A stretch of DNA of 8,515 nt from Acetofilamentum sp. (GTDB lineage: Bacteria > Bacteroidota > Bacteroidia > Bacteroidales > JAADGE01): assembly GCA_020720705.1 (NCBI GenBank), contig DYOJ01000094.1, forward strand, positions 1-8,515. The letters are read 5' to 3'. Positions 1 through 5,693 of this stretch are shown here, in pieces. Under the pieces are notes generated by a model. It was given only the letters and a program-made list of their open reading frames with translations. It made no database searches and was not told where the DNA came from. Position 1 is the stretch's first letter; each line of letters opens with the position of its first letter. A program made the translations under genes and the position numbers.

Positions 1-251
1 ACTATGATTATGCCCAAATGCGAGAACAAGACGAAAGAGGCGAAATAGAATTAGCCGTTGAAAAAGCAGTTGAAAAAGCAGTTGAAATTGCCGTTGAAAT
101 TGCCGTTGAAATTGCTGCTGATAATAAAACAATTGAAATAGCAAAAGAAATGATTTTAGAAAATTTTACAAAAGAACAAATATTAAAAATTACTAAATTA
201 TCTGATGAAACTATTGTAAAACTAATCAACGAATTAAATTCAAATAAATAA
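1..251 (+). CDS. Rpn family PD-(D/E)XK nuclease / putative transposase, C-terminal fragment
   Basis: The reading frame is open from the window's first base (codons in phase with position 3, reading Y-D-Y-A-Q-M-R-E-Q-D) and stops at TAA 249-251, so the gene starts outside the window and the ATG at 18 is internal. What remains is the family's C-terminal tail: a charged linker, a low-complexity helix built of five A-V-E-K/I tetrapeptides, and an end segment with IAKEMILENFTKEQILKITKLS-like content. That end segment resembles the small helical module with which many Rpn/PDDEXK_2 proteins finish (typically IA..ML..G.S.E.IA..TGLS.EEI..L). Proteins of this family are DNA nucleases that stimulate RecA-independent recombination. 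The catalytic domain lies upstream of the window and cannot be checked. The family assignment therefore rests on tail resemblance only. Confidence 0.65.
   Translation, partial: YDYAQMREQDERGEIELAVEKAVEKAVEIAVEIAVEIAADNKTIEIAKEMILENFTKEQILKITKLSDETIVKLINELNSNK
54..113 (+). repeat. five-copy 12-bp tandem repeat inside the Rpn tail
   Basis: Five consecutive 12-bp units begin at 54, 66, 78, 90 and 102, following GC(C/A)GTTGAAA(A/T)(A/T). They encode A-V-E-K twice and then A-V-E-I three times, and a diverged unit (GCTGCTGAT...) follows. The unit length is a multiple of three, so gain or loss of copies would keep the frame and only change the length of the helix. The last three units are near identical, which suggests recent slippage. 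Confidence 0.9.
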
Positions 252-263
252 TGCCACACACAT

Positions 264-365
264 ATAACAGCCGACAATGCAATCAGTTATGCAATCTTTT
301 GACGGGAATTTTTATGCTGAAATGAAACGTAAGTATCTCACAATCTTGCTCATGCGGCTCGTTAT
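264..365. repeat. possible small inverted-repeat-bounded element
   Basis: ATAACAGCCG at 264-273 is matched in inverted orientation by CGGCTCGTTAT at 355-365, a 10-bp match with one bulged C, enclosing about 80 bp with no gene. The left arm also has a shorter inverted partner, GTTAT at 286-290. The arrangement could be a MITE-like or dispersed palindromic element left beside an Rpn gene, or chance. No target-site duplication is evident, so it stays tentative. Confidence 0.3.
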
Positions 366-430
366 TTTTCGTTCTAAACTTGATACGAAAGTGTTATTTA
401 TGTTATTGATACAAAAATGCTGTAAATTTT

Positions 431-445
431 TGCACTTCGGGTGCA
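431..445 (+). other. small hairpin upstream of the phosphatase gene
   Basis: TGCAC (431-435) and GTGCA (441-445) are perfect reverse complements around the loop TTCGG. The stem is only 5 bp and no T-run follows, so it is not a normal intrinsic terminator. It lies about 50 bp before the phosphatase ATG and could be a leader structure or part of a dispersed element. Confidence 0.35.
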
Positions 446-492
446 GTTTCCGTTGAATTGTTGATTTTTTGATAAAGAAAAGTTATAAGCCC

Positions 493-2670
493 ATGATATT
501 TTTAAAAAATAAATACCTGTCGTTAGCGGTGTTAATGGTTTTGTTCCAAGCGCAACTTGCTTGGGCACAAATAAATATTGACAGTATTCAAAAAGTTATT
601 AATCAGGCTGATAATGACTCGTTGCGAATATATTCATACTTAATATTGAGTGCAAAATATCCGGATTCCGGACTGTTTTTTGTTCAACAGGCTGCGGATA
701 TTTCTCAAAAAAATGCAACCGAATTTCATCCTGTCGTTTATTTTCAGATTGCAGAGCATTTTGCAAAATTCGGAAATAATGAATCCTCAACAAAATATTA
801 TCGAAAAGCCATTCAAAGTGCCGAAACGGAACACGACCATAAACTCTTAATCAGTTTACGTAACTATTTTGGCTATTTTTACACTACACATGGTAAGAGC
901 GACAGTGCTATAATGTTACATATCAGAAATTTAGAGTTAGTGGATAAAGAACCTGAATTGTCTAAATCCTATTCCGAAACATACATTTACCTTGCCTTCG
1001 CCTATCGTCAATATGGCGACCTTCGAAAGGCTTTATCGTATTTTAAATCGGCGGAACAAAGTTCGAGGCTGTATTTAGATACACCATTTTTGCATATTGC
1101 CATACACGAAAAAGGCAATATTTACAGTTTGTTGCATTTGCCGGATTCGGCACTTGTTTTTCAGCTTGAGGCATTTGAAATAAGAAAAAAGTTAGGTCAA
1201 AATTATTATCTATTAACCTCTTACAACGACATTGCCGGCACATATCACCGTTTAGAAAATTATCCGAAGGCGGCTGAGTATTACGAAAAAAGTTTGGAAC
1301 TTACCAAAAACGGTTTTAGCTACGACCCCTACGTATTATATACTTTATATGGGAATCTCGGCGAGATATATCAAATTATCGGAAATATTCCTAAGGCGGA
1401 ATACTATTTATCCGAGACTTTGGAGAATGCAAAAGCAAACAATATCAAGTATCAACTCCGAGATTCACATTTGCGCTTTGCATATTTTTACTATTTCCAA
1501 AAAGAATTTGATAAATCTGCGGAATTTGCATTTTCTGCTTATGCTTACAACGACTCGGTATATGCCGAAGAAAACAGCAAAACGATAGAAGAACTTAGCA
1601 CCAAATATGAAACCGAAAAAAAGGAACAACAGATTATTATTCAGAACCTTGAAATTCGGAAAAAAAATATCCAAACAACCTATTTATTGGTTTCATCTGC
1701 AATCTTTTTTGTGTTATTACTCTTAATTATTTTTGCTTATCGTCAAAAAATTAAAGCAAATAATTTGATAAAATTACAGAATTTCGAAATTTTGGAAAAA
1801 AACGAGGAATTGCAACAACAGAAGGAAGAAATTGAAGCTCAGCGAGATGAAATTACCGCTCAAAACACTATCGTTTCCGAACAAAATAAACACATCACCG
1901 AAAGTATCACTTATGCTTCCAAAATTCAAAGAGCGGCACTTCCGAAAAAGGCTGTATTTGAAAAATATCTTTCCGATTATTTTATCTTTTTCAAACCGAG
2001 AGATATTGTCAGCGGTGATTTTTATTGGGCTGAAAAGATTGATAATAAGTTGATTGTTGCAATTGCAGATTGCACAGGACACGGTGTTCCGGGTGCATTT
2101 ATGAGCATGTTGGGCATTTCGTTTCTCGGAAATATTGTCCGCCAACAGGATATTCAACAAACCAACAAAGTTCTGGAAGCCCTCCGACACGAAATTAAAA
2201 CAACCCTCAGCCAAACAGCTCATACCGCAGAGCAAAAAGACGGTATGGATATGGCGTTTTTTACCATTGACCTTGATACGCTTGAATTAAATTATTCCGG
2301 CGCATACAATTCGTTGTATATTATTCGTAATCTTAAAACCGCTGAGACTGGTGCAAGTGCAACGGAACTTACCGAACTAAAGGCTGACAGACAACCCGTT
2401 GCGGTGTATATCAAAGAAAAACCATTTGTATCACAACTGTTTCAACTCCAAAAAGGCGATTGCATTTATGGGTTTTCAGACGGTTTTGTGGACCAATTTG
2501 GCGGCGAAAGCGGCGGTAAGTATAAAATAAAAAAATTCAAACTTCTTCTCGAGACAATTTCTAATCTTCCTATGTCGGAACAACAAAACATAATTTCAGA
2601 AGAGTTTACCACATGGCGAGTTCGATATCCGCAAACGGATGATGTGCTTGTTATGGGACTGAAAGTTTAG
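493..2670 (+). CDS. TPR-containing transmembrane SpoIIE family (PP2C-type) protein phosphatase
   Basis: 725 aa. I chose the ATG at 493 because it gives a clean signal peptide (K5-N-K, hydrophobic core 8-22, A-W-A before Gln26); an in-frame TTG at 469 would add eight residues. The secreted part holds TPR-like helix pairs at about 83-110, 164-191, 205-235, 244-271, 286-313 and 325-350. A single TM helix follows (about 397-416), then a Glu/Gln-rich coiled coil (about 420-475) ending in the family's I-T-Y-A-S-K-I-Q-x-A-x-L-P signature. The SpoIIE phosphatase domain fills about 480-725. Its metal-binding residues are intact: D509 in SGDF, D526 and G529-H-G in ADCTGHG, D663 in SDGF, and D716-D717 in TDD. 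Inference: periplasmic TPRs sense a ligand or partner and control dephosphorylation of a cytoplasmic Ser/Thr-phosphoprotein, classically a STAS anti-anti-sigma factor. No STAS, kinase or sigma gene is adjacent, so the substrate is unknown. Confidence 0.93.
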   Translation: MIFLKNKYLSLAVLMVLFQAQLAWAQINIDSIQKVINQADNDSLRIYSYLILSAKYPDSGLFFVQQAADISQKNATEFHPVVYFQIAEHFAKFGNNESSTKYYRKAIQSAETEHDHKLLISLRNYFGYFYTTHGKSDSAIMLHIRNLELVDKEPELSKSYSETYIYLAFAYRQYGDLRKALSYFKSAEQSSRLYLDTPFLHIAIHEKGNIYSLLHLPDSALVFQLEAFEIRKKLGQNYYLLTSYNDIAGTYHRLENYPKAAEYYEKSLELTKNGFSYDPYVLYTLYGNLGEIYQIIGNIPKAEYYLSETLENAKANNIKYQLRDSHLRFAYFYYFQKEFDKSAEFAFSAYAYNDSVYAEENSKTIEELSTKYETEKKEQQIIIQNLEIRKKNIQTTYLLVSSAIFFVLLLLIIFAYRQKIKANNLIKLQNFEILEKNEELQQQKEEIEAQRDEITAQNTIVSEQNKHITESITYASKIQRAALPKKAVFEKYLSDYFIFFKPRDIVSGDFYWAEKIDNKLIVAIADCTGHGVPGAFMSMLGISFLGNIVRQQDIQQTNKVLEALRHEIKTTLSQTAHTAEQKDGMDMAFFTIDLDTLELNYSGAYNSLYIIRNLKTAETGASATELTELKADRQPVAVYIKEKPFVSQLFQLQKGDCIYGFSDGFVDQFGGESGGKYKIKKFKLLLETISNLPMSEQQNIISEEFTTWRVRYPQTDDVLVMGLKV

Positions 2671-2686
2671 ACCTATTCCTAACAGT

Positions 2687-2703
2687 CTCAAGAACTGATT
2701 GAG
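2687..2703. terminator. weak hairpin between convergent genes
   Basis: CTCAA (2687-2691) pairs with TTGAG (2699-2703) around a 7-nt loop in the 67-bp gap between the two convergent stop codons. A short T-rich stretch follows on either strand, but the stem is short and AT-rich. It could serve as a weak bidirectional terminator; nothing stronger is visible in the gap. Confidence 0.25.
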
Positions 2704-2737
2704 TTTCAACCAACAAGTTTTCAATAACAAAATCGTA

Positions 2738-4474
2738 TTATTTTAAATTTTTCAAATTCACAATTTCTGAATCCTGTAAAGCTCGATTGTATATTCTGAT
2801 ATCATCCAATTTTCCGAAAAAATCATCAGCCAAATTCCAATTGTTGCCAAATATCAGTTCGTAGGTTGAACTGTTGCAATCGTGTCCGATTTCAGAGGTT
2901 ATTTTTACCCCGTTTTTATAGATTGATACAGTTCCGTCTTGCATTAAAATTGTAAGCATCACCCATGAACTCAGCGGAAATTGTTCAAACGAAATTGTAT
3001 TGCTTGACGAATAAAATGCTCCGTTTGAATAGATTGCGAAGGCATTATTCATAGCCGAACCCGTAGTACTGAATTTGCTGACTACTGCACCCGGATTTGT
3101 ACCTGCCGCATTTGTTAATGAAGCAACATTTACCCACATGTTCATTGTAAATGTGTTAGTTGAAAAAACACTGTTCATTACATCGCCGAGTGTTATGTAA
3201 TCGTCCTCTCCGTCAAATGTATAGCTTGAGTTTGCGTAGCCGTTATGGTCTGTTGCAAGTGATGCGTTGTTTACTGTGCCGTCAAAATCACCCATAACAT
3301 CAGTAGCCGTGCCGTTGAACGGATAGTAGGCTACTAAACCTTCGTCCAAGAAAATATTTAAACTGAATTTTTTACTCATCGCAGTTACCGTTTCAATTCC
3401 TGCGTTAGAAATTTTCACCGTATAGTCGGATGCCGGGTCGAGCGACGAGGGCACAATCCATTTGTAAACACCGTTGCTTGGCGCAGATGCCGTAATCTCC
3501 ATAATAAATTCATCAGCTTTGAATAATTCAATTTTGATGTTATCCGTAAAATTATCTGTCCATTTTATTTGTTGCTCAATTCCTATGTTCCATTGCAAAC
3601 CTTCGGTCGGTTCGTTTATGGTAATAACTTGAAATTGGGCTTGAGTAACAGTTAATGTTTTCGTTATTCCGCCGCCAATAACAGTAATAGTAGCTTGTCG
3701 TTCAACAAGTTCCGGGTTTGCGGTAAAATTAGCGGTAATAATGCCGTTGTTACTGCCGGCGGTGGTGCAGGTAAGCCAAGTTTGGTTGCTTGATGCTGAC
3801 CAATTTACATTTGCAGTTACTTCAAAACTTGTAACCCCTTGCTCAAACGAAACGGACTGAGTCAGTGGGCTGATTTCAAAAACAGGTTGCGTTCCGGGTT
3901 GAACAATAGACAATGATTTGTTGATATTCCCGATTGAGGTGATAACCGTGATGTGCCCTGTGCGGTGCTCCGGAGTTGTGTTTTGAGTCCACGAAACTGT
4001 CAAATAAGCATTATCTTTTCCGGACTGCGGAGTTACGCTCAACCATGAAACATCGCTGCTCACTGTCCATCCGGTATTTGAAAGCAATTGGAATAATTCT
4101 GTTCCCTGTGCAGACGAAGGGGCTTGATATTCTGTTGTCGTAAGTTCTATATTTGGTGTGAAACTTTCCATTTCGATATCAACATTTTCGGTGTTACCGC
4201 CGTGTAAAATCAACGTAACCGTTTTGGTGCGATAGCCGTCTTTGGTACAGAGAATATCGTATTTAGCTTCCGGAATATCCGAGAAAATAAACTTACCGCT
4301 TGCATCTGTTTTCGTAAAATTATCAACATCAACGGAGACTTCAACCTCAGCAACGGGTTGATTATTTTCGTCTGTTATTGTGCCCGTTATCGTACCTGTT
4401 GTTTCTTTGTCTTCTTTGCAAGATGTTATTGCAACCAATAAGATTATGGCAAAAAAGTATGCAATTTTCTTCAT
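2738..4474 (-). CDS. multidomain surface lipoprotein (CarboxypepD_reg-like, 2x BACON, Kre9/Knh1-like, LamG)
   Basis: 578 aa, ATG at 4474, TAA at 2738. A lipoprotein signal peptide ends in I-T-S-C19. The mature end C-K-E-D-K-E fits the Lys-(Asp/Glu)2 type of Bacteroidota lipoprotein export signal, so the protein probably sits on the outer face of the outer membrane. Domains in order: a carboxypeptidase-regulatory-like beta-sandwich (28-103; G-T-I-T-D...P-V-A...T-D-A-S-G-K-F); BACON 1 (108-193; W136-T-V-S-S-D-V-S-W-L-S-V-T-P-Q-S-G, ends S-I-V-Q); BACON 2 (198-279; N-W-S-A-S-S-N-Q-T-W-L, ends V-T-Q-A); a Kre9/Knh1-type Ser/Thr-rich-anchor-like sandwich (283-372; I-T-I-N-E-P...I-K-W-T); and a LamG/concanavalin-like lectin fold (379-575; L-V-A-Y-Y-P-F-N-G-T-A, Y-T-F-D-G, F-T-M-N-M-W-V, ending D-D-I-R-I-Y-N-R-A-L). 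No glycosidase or protease catalytic module is apparent. Inference: an adhesin or glycan-binding surface protein, possibly binding mucin or polysaccharide as proposed for BACON domains. No SusC/SusD pair is beside it, so no polysaccharide-utilisation role can be assigned. Confidence 0.9.
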   Translation of the reverse strand: MKKIAYFFAIILLVAITSCKEDKETTGTITGTITDENNQPVAEVEVSVDVDNFTKTDASGKFIFSDIPEAKYDILCTKDGYRTKTVTLILHGGNTENVDIEMESFTPNIELTTTEYQAPSSAQGTELFQLLSNTGWTVSSDVSWLSVTPQSGKDNAYLTVSWTQNTTPEHRTGHITVITSIGNINKSLSIVQPGTQPVFEISPLTQSVSFEQGVTSFEVTANVNWSASSNQTWLTCTTAGSNNGIITANFTANPELVERQATITVIGGGITKTLTVTQAQFQVITINEPTEGLQWNIGIEQQIKWTDNFTDNIKIELFKADEFIMEITASAPSNGVYKWIVPSSLDPASDYTVKISNAGIETVTAMSKKFSLNIFLDEGLVAYYPFNGTATDVMGDFDGTVNNASLATDHNGYANSSYTFDGEDDYITLGDVMNSVFSTNTFTMNMWVNVASLTNAAGTNPGAVVSKFSTTGSAMNNAFAIYSNGAFYSSSNTISFEQFPLSSWVMLTILMQDGTVSIYKNGVKITSEIGHDCNSSTYELIFGNNWNLADDFFGKLDDIRIYNRALQDSEIVNLKNLK

Positions 4475-4499
4475 TTCTTGTTTTCTTTGATTAACATTG

Positions 4500-4507
4500 C
4501 AAAGATA
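4500..4507 (-). promoter_or_regulatory. Bacteroidota-type -7 promoter element for the lipoprotein gene
   Basis: On the minus strand this reads TATCTTTG, an exact TAnnTTTG match to the Bacteroidota primary sigma -7 consensus. It lies 25 bp before the lipoprotein ATG, which implies a leader of roughly 20 nt. No clear -33 TTG box is seen; the upstream region on that strand is T-rich. Confidence 0.6.
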
Positions 4508-4566
4508 AGCATTTTCTTTGATTCGAGATAAAAAAACTTGCTAAACAAATCATATTCCATACCGTA

Positions 4567-4628
4567 TAGTTAAGCGCGTGTCTTAAACCGTTTCAAAGGT
4601 CTGCGACCGTTTGAAAGGTTCTTAACTA
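4567..4628. repeat. imperfect long palindrome with paired ACCGTTT(C/G)AAAGGT repeats
   Basis: Outer arms TAGTTAAG (4567-4574) and CTTAACTA (4621-4628) are perfect reverse complements. Inside, AACCGTTTCAAAGGT (4586-4600) and ACCGTTTGAAAGGTT (4606-4620) pair as inverted arms with two single-base bulges around the loop CTGCG. They are also near-identical direct repeats (13/14, 19-bp period), because each is itself partly palindromic. The left side has an extra 11 bases between outer and inner arm. It lies between the two divergent promoters. It may be a REP-like dispersed palindrome, a double operator, or a structured element; the sequence alone does not decide. Confidence 0.8.
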
Positions 4629-4679
4629 AACGCCATTGAATTATTCTCTATCAATTTTCATAAAATTTAAATATTTATG

Positions 4680-4687
4680 TAACTTTG
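4680..4687 (+). promoter_or_regulatory. Bacteroidota-type -7 promoter element for the ferritin gene
   Basis: TAACTTTG is an exact TAnnTTTG match, 36 bp before the ferritin ATG, giving an expected leader of about 30 nt. The -33 region is AT-rich without a clear TTG. No Fur-like GATAATGATAATC repeat is visible nearby. Confidence 0.6.
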
Positions 4688-4723
4688 CACTGTTCTTGTT
4701 GAACCTATAAAAATCTAATAAAA

Positions 4724-5233
4724 ATGTTATCAAAAAAAGTTGAATCCGCATTAAATGAGCAAATTAAGCTCGAATTTTTTTCATCGCATCTGTATTTAGC
4801 CATGGCATCTTGGGCTGAGGTAAACGGGTATAAAGGTTCAGCAGAATTTTTATACATTCATGCCGAAGAGGAGCGCATACATGCACTGAAATTATTTAGA
4901 TATGTAAACGACAGAGGCGGAAAGGCTTTGGCATCGGTTGTTGAAAGTCCGAAATATGATTACGCATCAATTTCTGCATTATTTAATGAGATTTTCGAAC
5001 ATGAAATTGTTATTTCATCAGCAATTAACGAATTGGTAGGCAGATGTATGGACGAACGTGATTTTACCACAACCAATTTCCTGCAATGGTATGTTACCGA
5101 GCAAATTGAAGAGGAAAGTTTGTTCCGTTCAATCATTGATAAACTAAACTTATTGGGCGATGATAAAGCAAAAATGTATTTATTCGACAACGATATTGCA
5201 AAATTAAAACCTGCAACAGCAAAAACCGTTTAG
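4724..5233 (+). CDS. ftnA: bacterial non-haem ferritin
   Basis: 169 aa, the usual length for a bacterial non-haem ferritin subunit; such subunits form 24-mer cages in the cytoplasm that oxidise Fe(II) with O2 or H2O2 and store it as ferric mineral. All ferroxidase ligands match E. coli FtnA numbering: E17, E50, H53 and E94 with Q127 and E130 for sites A and B, plus E49, E126 and E129 for the third iron site typical of bacterial FtnA. Y24 is also conserved. There is no haem-ligand Met in a bacterioferritin-like position, and the absence of an N-terminal DNA-binding tail argues against Dps. The ATG at 4724 follows an A-rich leader without a Shine-Dalgarno, normal for this phylum. The gene appears monocistronic, with its own -7 element upstream and a long non-coding stretch downstream. 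Confidence 0.96.
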   Translation: MLSKKVESALNEQIKLEFFSSHLYLAMASWAEVNGYKGSAEFLYIHAEEERIHALKLFRYVNDRGGKALASVVESPKYDYASISALFNEIFEHEIVISSAINELVGRCMDERDFTTTNFLQWYVTEQIEEESLFRSIIDKLNLLGDDKAKMYLFDNDIAKLKPATAKTV

Positions 5234-5270
5234 GAAGAGATTTGAGCGATTATTCTTAACATTAAAGCTG

Positions 5271-5318
5271 AAATGTGTTAATTAGGAAATTTGTTAATTT
5301 GCAAATGTGTTGATTTGC
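5271..5318. repeat. three-copy 16-bp degenerate tandem repeat
   Basis: Three adjacent units start at 5271, 5287 and 5303, with the pattern AAAT(G/T)TGTT(A/G)ATT(A/T)G(G/C). Units 1 and 2 match at 13/16 and units 2 and 3 at 14/16. A fourth, decayed TGTTAAG follows at 5323. The repeat lies just after the ferritin gene, ahead of the restriction-modification leader. I have no function for it. Confidence 0.75.
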
Positions 5319-5344
5319 GGATTGTTAAGTATTTATATAGTATC

Positions 5345-5394
5345 GGACGATGGAAAGTCTCAACTGACCTGCATTCGTCCTTAGGACAATGTAG
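5345..5394 (+). promoter_or_regulatory. leader with two mutually exclusive stem-loops
   Basis: CATTCGTCC (5372-5380) can pair with GGACGATG upstream (5345-5352; 8 bp with one bulge) or, as part of CATTCGTCCT, with AGGACAATG downstream (5383-5391; 9 bp with one bulge, extendable through 5369-5371 and 5392-5394 with one G-T pair). GGACGATG and GGACAATG are near-direct repeats (7/8). The region lies 19 bp before the broken ORF and about 300 bp before the restriction-modification gene. Competing stems are what attenuators and some operators look like, but no T-run follows and no promoter is mapped, so regulation is inference. Confidence 0.4.
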
Positions 5395-5412
5395 CGTCAT
5401 TTCAAAATTGAC

Positions 5413-5682
5413 ATGATACCAGATAAAGTTAAAGAACAACTAAAAAATTTAAAACAACCAAAATCCTGATATGTTTTAGCTCGGCTATCAGAAAAATTTC
5501 GTATTTTAGGGGCAGAATTGTATCCTCTTCTGAATTCTGTTGGTAATGAATTTGAAGCATTTTTAAATTTGCCTGAATTTGGTGATATAGAAATAGTAAA
5601 AAATGATAAGTATTTTAACATCTTTAAAGAAAAAATTACGCAAATAGAAAATGATTTCAAAAAAAAATATCTTACAAAATAA
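5413..5682 (+). pseudogene. short ORF broken by one in-frame TGA, ahead of the restriction-modification gene
   Basis: From the ATG at 5413 the frame reads 18 codons, meets TGA at 5467-5469, then stays open for 70 more codons to TAA at 5680-5682. The joined product of about 88-89 residues is amphipathic and charged: the first part is MIPDKVKEQLKNLKQPKS, and after the stop comes YVLARLSEKFRILGAEL and a Lys/Glu-rich end. Composition and codon use on both sides match a real gene, and the context P-K-S-[stop]-Y-V-L-A fits a Trp codon (TGG) changed to TGA. It ends 11 bp before the restriction-modification ATG, so it was probably the first gene of that operon. I do not recognise a family and see no HTH that would make it a controller protein. 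A sequencing error is an equally good explanation for the stop. No good in-frame ATG follows the TGA to restart the second part. Confidence 0.6.
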
Positions 5683-5693
5683 GTAATATTGTA

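Larger units (their letters stand above)
252..492. other. intergenic region, no convincing gene
   Basis: This 241-bp gap separates the Rpn tail from the phosphatase gene. It contains an imperfect inverted repeat (264-273 and 355-365), a directly repeated ATGCAATC (277-284 and 289-296), and a small hairpin TGCAC-TTCGG-GTGCA (431-445). A 44-codon ATG-to-TGA frame (322-456) is present but has no start context or recognisable domain, so I do not call it. No clear TAnnTTTG promoter is seen; TAAATTTTTG at about 422-431 is only a loose match. The short A-rich run AAAGAAAAG just before the ATG at 493 may help initiation. Confidence 0.6.

Noticed and set aside
8..277. Minus-strand open frame opposite the Rpn tail
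   Set aside because: It consists largely of the antisense of the 12-bp repeat (A-I-S-T runs), and the plus strand gives a sensible family tail.
263..292. Integron attC-like site (TATAAC...GTTATGC)
   Set aside because: The ends only partly resemble the core sites, RYYYAAC/GTTRRRY spacing is not met, and no integron cassettes or integrase are visible.
322..456. 44-codon ATG-to-TGA frame in the intergenic region
   Set aside because: It has no ribosome-binding context or recognisable domain and crosses the inverted repeat and the hairpin; chance ORFs of this size are common.
1774..2235. 153-codon minus-strand open frame inside the phosphatase gene
   Set aside because: It lies opposite the coiled coil and catalytic motifs of a clear SpoIIE domain, has Phe/Asn/Ile-rich low-information composition, and no domain.
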